Positions 57,474 to 64,000 of a DNA stretch of 64,000 bases are shown one piece after another. The translations under genes were made by a program, and so were the position numbers. Every line of letters starts with the position of its first letter. The first letter of the stretch is position 1. A model generated the notes under the pieces. That model ran no database searches and was not told the DNA's origin. It worked only from the letters and a program-made list of their open reading frames with translations. Origin of the DNA: Pacificimonas pallii (GTDB lineage: Bacteria; Pseudomonadota; Alphaproteobacteria; Sphingomonadales; Sphingomonadaceae); the NCBI RefSeq assembly GCF_019204005.1, contig NZ_JAGSPA010000002.1:372001-436000 (forward strand). The letters run 5' to 3'.

Positions 57474-58829
57474 ATGAATCGGGACAGAAAGATTCTCACG
57501 GGCGCGGAAATGCGCGCGTCTGAGCAGCGTGCCATCGCGGCCGGTGCGTCGGAGGCGGGACTGATGCAGGCGGCCGGAACCGGTGCCGCGGATTTGATCG
57601 CGCCCCTGGTCGAGGGACGTCCGGTTCTGATCCTGTGCGGCAGTGGCAATAATGGCGGCGATGGCTATGTCGCCGCGGAGGCGCTGCGCCGTGCCGGTGC
57701 CGAGGTGACCGTCGCGGCGTTCGCGGTCCCGGGCAAGGAGCCCGCCTCTATGGCGGCCCAGGCGTGGCGGGGAAAAACGCAGGCGCCGCAATCGGCAAAG
57801 CCTGCTGCGGTGTTTGTGGACGCGCTGTTCGGCACTGGCCTGACCCGGCCCGTCGGGGATCCGTACCATGCGGAACTGATGCGGCTCGCAGATGCGGCGG
57901 AAATGCGGATCGCGCTGGATATGCCGAGCGGAATCGATGCCGACCATGGTGCCTGCCTGTCGGATGTCGCCCGCTTTGATCGGACGATGGCGTTTGGCGC
58001 CCTGAAGCCGTCACATCTGCTTTACCCCGCTGCGGCGTTCTGCGGCCAGATAGAGGTGGTGCCGCTCGATATTGATACCGCCGCCGCGGCGGCTTTTGTG
58101 CTCACAGCACCCGAGCGGCTTGAAAGCGATCCAGCGGCGCATAAATATCAGCGCGGGTCGGTCGCGATCGCGGCGGGGGCGATGCCGGGCGCGGCCTGGC
58201 TGGCGGCGCGGGCGGCGCAGCGCGCAGGCGCTGGCTTTGTGACCGTCGCGGGTAACATCCATGCGTTTCCGCCATCGTCGCTGGTGATGCGGGATATTGG
58301 CGATTTGAAAGCGCAGCGAATTGATGCCGCCGTTGTTGGTCCCGGCCTTGGACAGGGCGATGACGCACGGCAGGCGGCGATATCGTTTCTCGATCTGGAC
58401 ATCCCCCTGGTGATTGACGGCGATATGTTTTCCCTGTTCAGCGAGGAGCATGTTCGCCTCGCCGGAAGGGGTGACATCATGACGCCGCATGAGGGTGAGT
58501 TCGTCCGGTTTTTCGGCGAGGTGCCGGGATCAAAGGTGGACCGCGCGCGGGCCGCCGCCATGAAGAGCGGCAATGTTATCGTGCTGAAGGGGGCCGATAC
58601 CGTGGTCGCATCGCCGGACGGAGAGGTCGCGGTGAACGAACATGCGCATCCGCGTCTTGCCGTGGCGGGAAGCGGAGACATATTGGCAGGCGCGATTGCC
58701 GCGGAACGCGCGCGGGGGCGTCCGGCGTTCGAGGCGGCGTGCGCGGGGGTCTGGCGTCATGGCGATGCCGGGATCAGGGGCCGGGACGGCCTGATCGCCG
58801 AGGATCTGCTGGAGCTTATCCGACAATGA
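57474..58829 (+). CDS. nnr: Bifunctional NAD(P)H-hydrate epimerase/dehydratase
   Basis: A 451-residue metabolite-repair enzyme. The N-terminal YjeF epimerase domain (1-205) has ILTGAEMRASEQRAI, VLILCGSGNNGGDGYVAAEAL and ALDMPSGIDAD. The C-terminal ADP-dependent dehydratase domain has RGSVAIAAGAMPGAAWLAARAAQRAGAGFVTV, DGDMFSLF, MTPHEGEF and VAGSGDILAGAIAA. It restores damaged NAD(P)H hydrates. Its stop overlaps the next ATG by 4 bases. Confidence 0.94.
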   Translation: MNRDRKILTGAEMRASEQRAIAAGASEAGLMQAAGTGAADLIAPLVEGRPVLILCGSGNNGGDGYVAAEALRRAGAEVTVAAFAVPGKEPASMAAQAWRGKTQAPQSAKPAAVFVDALFGTGLTRPVGDPYHAELMRLADAAEMRIALDMPSGIDADHGACLSDVARFDRTMAFGALKPSHLLYPAAAFCGQIEVVPLDIDTAAAAAFVLTAPERLESDPAAHKYQRGSVAIAAGAMPGAAWLAARAAQRAGAGFVTVAGNIHAFPPSSLVMRDIGDLKAQRIDAAVVGPGLGQGDDARQAAISFLDLDIPLVIDGDMFSLFSEEHVRLAGRGDIMTPHEGEFVRFFGEVPGSKVDRARAAAMKSGNVIVLKGADTVVASPDGEVAVNEHAHPRLAVAGSGDILAGAIAAERARGRPAFEAACAGVWRHGDAGIRGRDGLIAEDLLELIRQ

Positions 58830-60010
58830 CCCGGATCGTGCGAATGGCGGCGCGGGGCGACGGTGTGACCGCCGACGGTACCTTTGTCGCGGGTGCGGTC
58901 ACCGGCGATGCTGTCGATGGCGGCCGGGTCATTCCCGGCCCGCACCATGTCGAGCCCGTCTGCCGACATGTCTCGGATTGCGGCGGGTGCCAGTTGCAGC
59001 ATGCGGACGAACAGGTGCTTGCCAAATTTGCCGTCGGCCGCGTCCTCGCCACGCTGGCGAGCGTCGATCTGCAACCGGAGACAATGCGCCCCGTCCACCT
59101 GTCCCCGCCGAAAAGCCGCCGCCGCGTGTCGCTCCGCGCGGCGCTGACAGCGGAAGGGCTTGTGCTGGGCTTCAATCAGGAGGGGTCGCACAGCATCTTC
59201 GACATGACTGAATGTCACGTGATGACAGATGCGCTGCTGGCCTGCGTCCAGAGCCTGCGGCCAGTCATTGCCGGGCTGTTGAAACCGGGCTGGATGAGCG
59301 CGGTGGCGATCACCGAGACGGCAGGCGGCTTCGATGTTGTGCTGTCCAATCTGGAACCTTCACCGAAGACGACATCGGTGCTTTCGACATGGGCGAAACG
59401 TGCGGGCGCGGCGCGGGTGTCGCTGGAAACGCATATGGGCGTGGAGACGGCCGTGCAGCGGGCGGTGCCGACGATGCGATTTGCGGGCGTGGATGTGGAA
59501 TTGCCGCCGGGGGCGTTCCTGCAGGCCACGGCCGATGGCGAAGCCGCACTGGTGGCCGCTGTCCGGCAGATGTGCGAGGAGGCAGGGCGTGTCGCCGACC
59601 TGTTCAGCGGGCTGGGCACGTTCGCGCTGCCGCTGTCGGATCATGCACGCATCATGGCGGTGGATGGGGCGCGGCCCGCGGTGCAGGCGCTGGCGACCGC
59701 CGCGCGCAGAGCCAGGCGGCGCATCGAAGTGCAGCATAGGGATCTGTTCCGGCAGCCGCTGGCGGCGAGGGAACTCGATAAATTTGATGTCGTGGTGCTT
59801 GACCCGCCCCGTGCGGGCGCAAAGGCGCAGGCCGAGATGATCGCCGCGTCCAAGGTCGATAACATCGCCTATGTCTCTTGCAATCCAAATACATTCGCGC
59901 GCGATGCGAGAATATTGTGTGCGGCTGGGTTCCGGATCGCGGAATTATGGCCTGTCGGGCAGTTCCGCTGGTCCACCCATGTCGAGCTTGCTGCCCATTT
60001 CATCCGCTAG
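58826..60010 (+). CDS. Class I SAM-dependent RNA (uracil-5) methyltransferase, RlmC/RlmD/TrmA family
   Basis: A 394-residue enzyme. A degenerate N-terminal TRAM-like part is followed by the [4Fe-4S] ligands CRHVSDCGGCQLQH, then the Rossmann domain: PGAFLQATADGEAALVAAV, VADLFSGLGTFALPLSDHARIMAVDGA and VVLDPPRAGA. The catalytic Cys is in VSCNPNTFARD and the general base region is WSTHVELAAHF. The Fe-S cluster suggests 23S rRNA U1939-type rather than tRNA U54 substrate. ATG 58826 is coupled to nnr. Confidence 0.88.
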   Translation: MTRIVRMAARGDGVTADGTFVAGAVTGDAVDGGRVIPGPHHVEPVCRHVSDCGGCQLQHADEQVLAKFAVGRVLATLASVDLQPETMRPVHLSPPKSRRRVSLRAALTAEGLVLGFNQEGSHSIFDMTECHVMTDALLACVQSLRPVIAGLLKPGWMSAVAITETAGGFDVVLSNLEPSPKTTSVLSTWAKRAGAARVSLETHMGVETAVQRAVPTMRFAGVDVELPPGAFLQATADGEAALVAAVRQMCEEAGRVADLFSGLGTFALPLSDHARIMAVDGARPAVQALATAARRARRRIEVQHRDLFRQPLAARELDKFDVVVLDPPRAGAKAQAEMIAASKVDNIAYVSCNPNTFARDARILCAAGFRIAELWPVGQFRWSTHVELAAHFIR

Positions 60011-60052
60011 GAAGCGGCAAGGCCGGATTGCGGGCATCTTGGGCGCTTCGGA

Positions 60053-60475
60053 TCAGTTGCGGCCAAGCTTCGCGTCGAGCGTGATCGTGTCATCCTCCCG
60101 GAAAGCGATCATGACGACCGTTGCGACGGCGACGCAAAAGCTGGGGAAGAACAGCAATTGTCTGCTGTTTTCATCAAGCAGATACATGCCAAGCGGATCG
60201 AGAATATATTTCCAGATCGCAAGGGCGCCGACAATCAGCATCAATGCCTGTAGCGGGTAGAAAACTTTCCGGAACAGGCCAAGCACGACCATCAGGCCAA
60301 CCCCGATCTGCGCCAGGCCGAAGGGAGTCTGGATCATTTCCGCCGAGACAAGCCCGCCATAATATTTGTCCGAAACGCCGATGGACGCCTCGGGCGCACC
60401 GATCTTCACCACGCCCCAGGCCATGAGCAGAACGCCCGTTGAAATGCGGAGCAGCAAGAGCGTAATGGCCTTCAT
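60053..60475 (-). CDS. DoxX family membrane protein
   Basis: A 140-residue membrane protein with four hydrophobic helices: [53 protein letters not shown] and [18 protein letters not shown]. Family members are quinol-oxidase accessory or redox-associated proteins; the role here is open. The start at 60475 is supported by GGAG upstream; the longer frame has an unlike N-terminus. It is convergent with the methyltransferase gene. Confidence 0.75.
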   Translation of the reverse strand: MKAITLLLLRISTGVLLMAWGVVKIGAPEASIGVSDKYYGGLVSAEMIQTPFGLAQIGVGLMVVLGLFRKVFYPLQALMLIVGALAIWKYILDPLGMYLLDENSRQLLFFPSFCVAVATVVMIAFREDDTITLDAKLGRN

Positions 60476-60623
60476 GATCGTTCTCCCTGGATATTGATCG
60501 CCGCTGGCGCGGGTACAGTTATCGCACTCATTCGCGGCCCCGCGTCTGAAGGTTACAGTTGCAATCGGCAAGAGCGCGGCCTATGTGCCCCGCCATCTCA
60601 CAGGCATGAGATCATATCCGGTG

Positions 60624-60639
60624 GGCGGCGATTGCCGCC
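60624..60639 (+). promoter_or_regulatory. Hairpin in the rpsB leader
   Basis: GGCGGC (60624-60629) pairs with GCCGCC (60634-60639), ending 40 bases before the rpsB start; AAGGAG follows at 60667. Ribosomal protein S2 operons are often autoregulated through their leader, so this might be part of such an element. The remainder of the 204-base gap shows nothing else definite. Confidence 0.3.
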
Positions 60640-60679
60640 TTATCACTCATGCCGAGGTTTAACTGGAAGGAGTTTATCC

Positions 60680-61513
60680 ATGGCTGCACCAATCGTGCAG
60701 ATGTCGGCGCTGCTTGAAGCCGGCACGCATTTCGGACACCAGACGCATCGCTGGAACCCGAAGATGAAACCATACATCTTTGGCGACCGTAACAACGTCC
60801 ACATCATCGATCTTTCGCAGACCGTACCGCTGTTCCAGCGTGCGCTCGACTTTGTCGATGCGACGACAAAGGCCGGCGGCAAGGTTCTGTTCGTCGGTAC
60901 CAAGCGGCAGGCGGCGGATCCGATCCGCGAAGCGTCGCTGCGTTCGGGCCAGCATTACGTCAACCACCGCTGGCTGGGCGGCATGCTGACGAACTGGAAG
61001 ACGATTTCGGAGTCCATTCGCAAGTTCAAGGAGCTGGAAGAGCAGCTCGCCGGTGACACGTCGGGCTTCACCAAGAAGGAAGTCCTGAAGATGACGCGCC
61101 AGCGCGACAAGTTCGAGGCCTCGCTGGGCGGCATTCGCGACATGGGCGGCCTGCCCGACCTGATGTTCGTTATCGACACGAACAAGGAAGATTTGGCCGT
61201 GAAGGAGGCCAATGTTCTTGGCATTCCCGTCATCGCCGTGCTCGATTCCAACTCGGATCCAACCGGCATCGCATTCCCGGTACCGGGCAATGACGACGCG
61301 GCCCGTGCCATCCGCATGTACTGCGACATGGTCGCCGACGCATGCGCCGGCGGCGAACAGAGCCGTCAGGCCGATCTGGGTGTCGATATCGGCGCTTCGG
61401 CGGACGCTCCGGTGGAAGCCGCTGTGGCTGAGACGGCACCGGCAGAGGAAGCAGCGGCACCCGCCGAAGCTGCTCCCTCCGCTGAAGCGACCGCTGAGGA
61501 AGCCAAGGCGTAG
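60680..61513 (+). CDS. rpsB: 30S ribosomal protein S2
   Basis: A 277-residue S2. [77 protein letters not shown] and [19 protein letters not shown] are all family hallmarks. An Ala/Glu/Pro-rich C-terminal extension (about 245-277) is usual in alphaproteobacteria. ATG 60680 follows AAGGAG. Confidence 0.97.
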   Translation: MAAPIVQMSALLEAGTHFGHQTHRWNPKMKPYIFGDRNNVHIIDLSQTVPLFQRALDFVDATTKAGGKVLFVGTKRQAADPIREASLRSGQHYVNHRWLGGMLTNWKTISESIRKFKELEEQLAGDTSGFTKKEVLKMTRQRDKFEASLGGIRDMGGLPDLMFVIDTNKEDLAVKEANVLGIPVIAVLDSNSDPTGIAFPVPGNDDAARAIRMYCDMVADACAGGEQSRQADLGVDIGASADAPVEAAVAETAPAEEAAAPAEAAPSAEATAEEAKA

Positions 61514-61550
61514 GCGGTCCGCAGACGCGGATTTGTAATGAACCGGTGGC

Positions 61551-61582
61551 AGGCACGGGTGGCGAAACCGCCGCTCGTGCCT
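61551..61582 (+). promoter_or_regulatory. Intercistronic hairpin between rpsB and tsf
   Basis: AGGCACG (61551-61557) with CGTGCCT (61576-61582), continued by an inner stem around AAAC: 14 pairs including two wobbles. The following bases are CCCGGTATTTATAGG, a weak T tract. It may reduce read-through so that S2 and EF-Ts levels differ, as described for rpsB-tsf elsewhere. Confidence 0.5.
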
Positions 61583-61611
61583 CCCGGTATTTATAGGAAA
61601 GGTTTATTGAA

Positions 61612-62538
61612 ATGGCTGAGATCACCGCAAAGCTCGTGAAGGATCTGCGCGACAAGACCGGCGCAGGCATGATGGATTGCAAAAAGGCGCTGAACGAGAC
61701 CGATGGCGACTTTGAAGCTGCCGTCGACTGGCTGCGTACGAAGGGCCTCGCCGCGGCTGCGAAGAAATCATCACGCACGGCCGCAGAGGGCCTGATCGGC
61801 GTGGCGACCGACGGTACCAAGGGCTGCGCCGTCGAAGTGAATTCCGAAACGGACTTCGTTGCCAAGAATGACAGGTTCCAGGGTTTCGTCCGCGAAGTCA
61901 CTGAACTGGCGCTCGCCAGGGGTACCGACGACATTGAGGACGTGAAGACGGACATGATGGCGAACGGCAAGACGGTCGAGGATACGCTGACGGAGAACAT
62001 TTCCACAATCGGTGAGAACCAGTCGCTGCGCCGTGCCGCGACCATCACCGTGGGCGAAGGCGTCGTGACGCCCTATATCCACAATCAGGCGGCGCCGGGC
62101 CTTGGCAAGATCGGTGTGCTGGTTGCGCTGGAATCCGCTGCGGACAAGGACGCGCTGAACGCATTCGCAAAGCAGCTCGCCATGCATATCGCGGCGGCGG
62201 CGCCGCTGGCCCTGGACGAGAGCGGCGTTGATCCTGTGACGGTCGAGCGTGAGCGCGCCATCGCCATGGAGAAAGCCAAAGAAAGTGGCAAGCCCGACAA
62301 TATCGTCGAAAAGATGGTTGACGGTACCGTGCGCAAATTCGTCAGCGAAAACACGCTGCTGGGCCAGGTTTTTGTCATCGACGGCAAGGCAAAGGTCAGC
62401 GATGTCGTCGCGGCGAAGGCGAAGGAACTGGGTGCCGATATCAGGATCGCCAATTATGTCCGCTTCCAGCTGGGTGAGGGCATTGAACGCGAAGAAAGCG
62501 ACTTCGCCGCGGAAGTCGCGGCCGCCGTCGGCGGCTGA
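61612..62538 (+). CDS. tsf: Elongation factor Ts
   Basis: A 308-residue nucleotide-exchange factor for EF-Tu. The N-terminal [42 protein letters not shown] and the core [15 protein letters not shown]-type sequence (here [14 protein letters not shown]) are diagnostic, and the dimerisation region with LLGQVFVID is present. Confidence 0.97.
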   Translation: MAEITAKLVKDLRDKTGAGMMDCKKALNETDGDFEAAVDWLRTKGLAAAAKKSSRTAAEGLIGVATDGTKGCAVEVNSETDFVAKNDRFQGFVREVTELALARGTDDIEDVKTDMMANGKTVEDTLTENISTIGENQSLRRAATITVGEGVVTPYIHNQAAPGLGKIGVLVALESAADKDALNAFAKQLAMHIAAAAPLALDESGVDPVTVERERAIAMEKAKESGKPDNIVEKMVDGTVRKFVSENTLLGQVFVIDGKAKVSDVVAAKAKELGADIRIANYVRFQLGEGIEREESDFAAEVAAAVGG

Positions 62539-62682
62539 TTTCCTCCTGCGCTCCCTACGGGCGGGGGCGTATGCGAAGTCTGTAAAATGGGCCGGGTCGC
62601 GGGGATTGGTTCCTTGCCGCCCGGCCAGCGCGCGTCTAAGACCCGCGACAACTTGCCGTTTCTGCTGGAGTACAGGCCTGAG

Positions 62683-63399
62683 ATGCCAACCCGTTCTTAT
62701 AAACGCATTCTCCTTAAGCTGAGCGGTGAAGCCCTGATGGGCGACCAGCAGTTCGGCATCGATACCGAGACCGTCGCCGCCATTGCCGGGGAAGTGAAAC
62801 TCGCCAAGGAAGCCGGTTTCGAACTGTGCCTGGTCGTGGGCGGGGGCAATATTTTCCGCGGCCTTGCGGCTGCGGAACAGGGGTTCGACCGGGCAAGCGC
62901 GGATTATATGGGCATGCTGGCGACCGTCATGAACGCTCTTGCGGTGCAGAATGCGCTGGAGCAGCAGGGGTGCGACACGCGCGTCATGTCGGCAATTCCG
63001 ATGGCGAGCGTGTGCGAACCCTATATCCGGCGCAAGGCCGTGCGGCATATGGAGAAAGACCGGATCGTCATGTTCGCCGCCGGGACCGGCAATCCCTATT
63101 TCACCACCGACACCGCCGCGGCCCTGCGTGCGGCGGAGATGCAGTGTGACGCGCTGTTCAAGGGAACGAGCGTGGACGGCGTCTATACATCCGATCCCAA
63201 GAAGGACGCGAACGCAACCCGCTACGATACGCTAAGCTATGACCGGGTCCTTAGCGACAATCTGCGGGTGATGGATGCCTCGGCGGTGGCGCTCTGCCGC
63301 GATAATGACATCCCGATCGTGGTCTTCAACATTCGGGAACGCGGTAACCTCGCCCGCGTTCTTGCCGGAGACGGCGTCTCCACAACTGTAAGCAACTGA
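62683..63399 (+). CDS. pyrH: UMP kinase
   Basis: A 238-residue amino-acid-kinase-fold enzyme: [55 protein letters not shown] and [11 protein letters not shown]. It phosphorylates UMP ahead of CTP synthesis by PyrG. ATG 62683 is set by homology; 145 bases separate it from tsf without an obvious element. Confidence 0.97.
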   Translation: MPTRSYKRILLKLSGEALMGDQQFGIDTETVAAIAGEVKLAKEAGFELCLVVGGGNIFRGLAAAEQGFDRASADYMGMLATVMNALAVQNALEQQGCDTRVMSAIPMASVCEPYIRRKAVRHMEKDRIVMFAAGTGNPYFTTDTAAALRAAEMQCDALFKGTSVDGVYTSDPKKDANATRYDTLSYDRVLSDNLRVMDASAVALCRDNDIPIVVFNIRERGNLARVLAGDGVSTTVSN

Positions 63400-63414
63400 C
63401 TGAAAGATAAAGAC

Positions 63415-63975
63415 ATGTCTGCTGGATACGATAAAGCCGATATTGAACGCCGCATGGACGGCGCGATTGACAGCCTGAAGGGGGACCTGGCCGGTCTGCG
63501 CACGGGCCGCGCCAATACGGCATTGCTCGATCCCGTAACCGTGGAAGTCTACGGCGCCAAAATGCCGCTCAACCAGGTCGCGACCGTGACGGCACCCGAT
63601 GCGCGCATGCTGGCGGTCAATGTCTGGGACAAGGGGAACATCCAGCCGGTGGAGAAGGCGATCCGCGCGGCGGGCCTGGGGCTGAACCCCGTCACCGATG
63701 GTCAGAACATTCGCCTGCCGCTGCCTGACATGACGGAGGATCGCCGAAAGGAACTCGCCAAGCTGTGCTCGCAATATGCGGAAAAGGCGAAAATCGCCGT
63801 CCGCAATGTCCGCCGCGACGGTATGGAAGCGCTGAAGGCGTCAGAGAAGAACGGCGACATCAGCCAGGACGAGCAGAAAAAGGGCGAAGGCGAAGTTCAG
63901 AAAGTCACCGACGTGAAAATCGGGGAAATCGAAACCGTAACCGCCGCCAAGGAAAAGGAAATCATGAGCCAGTGA
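63415..63975 (+). CDS. frr: Ribosome recycling factor
   Basis: A 186-residue L-shaped recycling factor. IERRMDGAIDSLKGDLAGLRTGRANTALLDPVTVEVYG, LNQVATVTAPDARMLAVNVWDK, and RKELAKLCSQYAEKAKIAVRNVRRDGMEALKASEK are family signatures. It completes the conserved rpsB-tsf-pyrH-frr order; the 25 remaining bases of the window hold no gene start I can see. Confidence 0.97.
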   Translation: MSAGYDKADIERRMDGAIDSLKGDLAGLRTGRANTALLDPVTVEVYGAKMPLNQVATVTAPDARMLAVNVWDKGNIQPVEKAIRAAGLGLNPVTDGQNIRLPLPDMTEDRRKELAKLCSQYAEKAKIAVRNVRRDGMEALKASEKNGDISQDEQKKGEGEVQKVTDVKIGEIETVTAAKEKEIMSQ

Positions 63976-64000
63976 CGGCCGCGACCGCCTCTGCAAAGGC

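Overview
The window is a high-GC (low 60s percent by eye), gene-dense piece of an alphaproteobacterial chromosome. A sphingomonad-like organism is the best fit. Evidence: the block ppiD-like/trpE/trpG/trpD/trpC/moaC/moeA/lexA divergent from tpiA-secG-pyrG; a CpdR regulator; GTTC-N7-GTTC SOS boxes of the alphaproteobacterial type; an E1-beta subunit carrying its own lipoyl domain; and several DUF families common in that group. It is mostly core housekeeping sequence with accessory pockets between 23 and 36 kb and between 47 and 49 kb.

Layout. 1-8 kb: partial N-formylglutamate amidohydrolase, cpdR, tRNA-Val(GAC), a 6-phosphogluconolactonase-like protein without active-site motifs, a 2OG-Fe(II) oxygenase, tRNA-Glu(CTC), class II DAHP synthase, glutathione reductase, a single-domain response regulator, gamma carbonic anhydrase and mlaC. 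8-16 kb (minus strand): lexA with two SOS boxes, moeA, moaC, trpC, trpD, trpG, trpE and a PpiD/SurA-like periplasmic chaperone. 16-23 kb (plus): tpiA, secG, pyrG, proS, lolC, lolD. 24-30 kb: ftsB and the whole pyruvate dehydrogenase complex (pdhA, pdhB, pdhC, lpd), with lipoyl synthase lipA 6 kb further on. 31-35 kb: an S41-like protease, a DUF4142 lipoprotein, and a bicarbonate module of SbtA transporter, SbtB-like PII protein and beta carbonic anhydrase. 36-42 kb: lipA, a phosphotransferase/DUF6285/DUF1330 trio, and sdhC-sdhD-sdhA without sdhB. 42-49 kb: gltX-gltA-lipoprotein, comEC, and a four-gene operon of small membrane-anchored stress-type proteins. 49-64 kb: eno, dnaE, a second N-formylglutamate amidohydrolase, ilvD, nnr, a 23S-rRNA-type methyltransferase, DoxX, and the canonical rpsB-tsf-pyrH-frr cluster.

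Most notable pattern. Three unrelated small secreted proteins (23.2, 30.3 and 35.2 kb) end in a PEP-CTERM-like tail (VPAPG/VPAPA, hydrophobic helix, basic end). Each is preceded by a good match to a sigma-54 (-24/-12) promoter, so they look like members of one RpoN-controlled exported-protein regulon. Two of the three promoters also have GTGT-type half-sites upstream. The third gene is split by a T6 run directly before a UGA, which is either a disruption, a phase switch or a slippery frameshift site. A second unusual case is the lipoprotein gene after gltA: its signal peptide is complete only if translation starts at a CTG that overlaps the gltA stop codon.

Whole pathways are visible: pyruvate to acetyl-CoA to citrate (PDH, lipoylation, citrate synthase), part of the TCA cycle and respiratory chain (Sdh), tryptophan from chorismate (trpE/G/D/C, with DAHP synthase feeding chorismate), and molybdenum cofactor steps. 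Starts were moved from the longest reading frame to the likely initiation codon wherever homology, lipoboxes or ribosome binding sites supported it.
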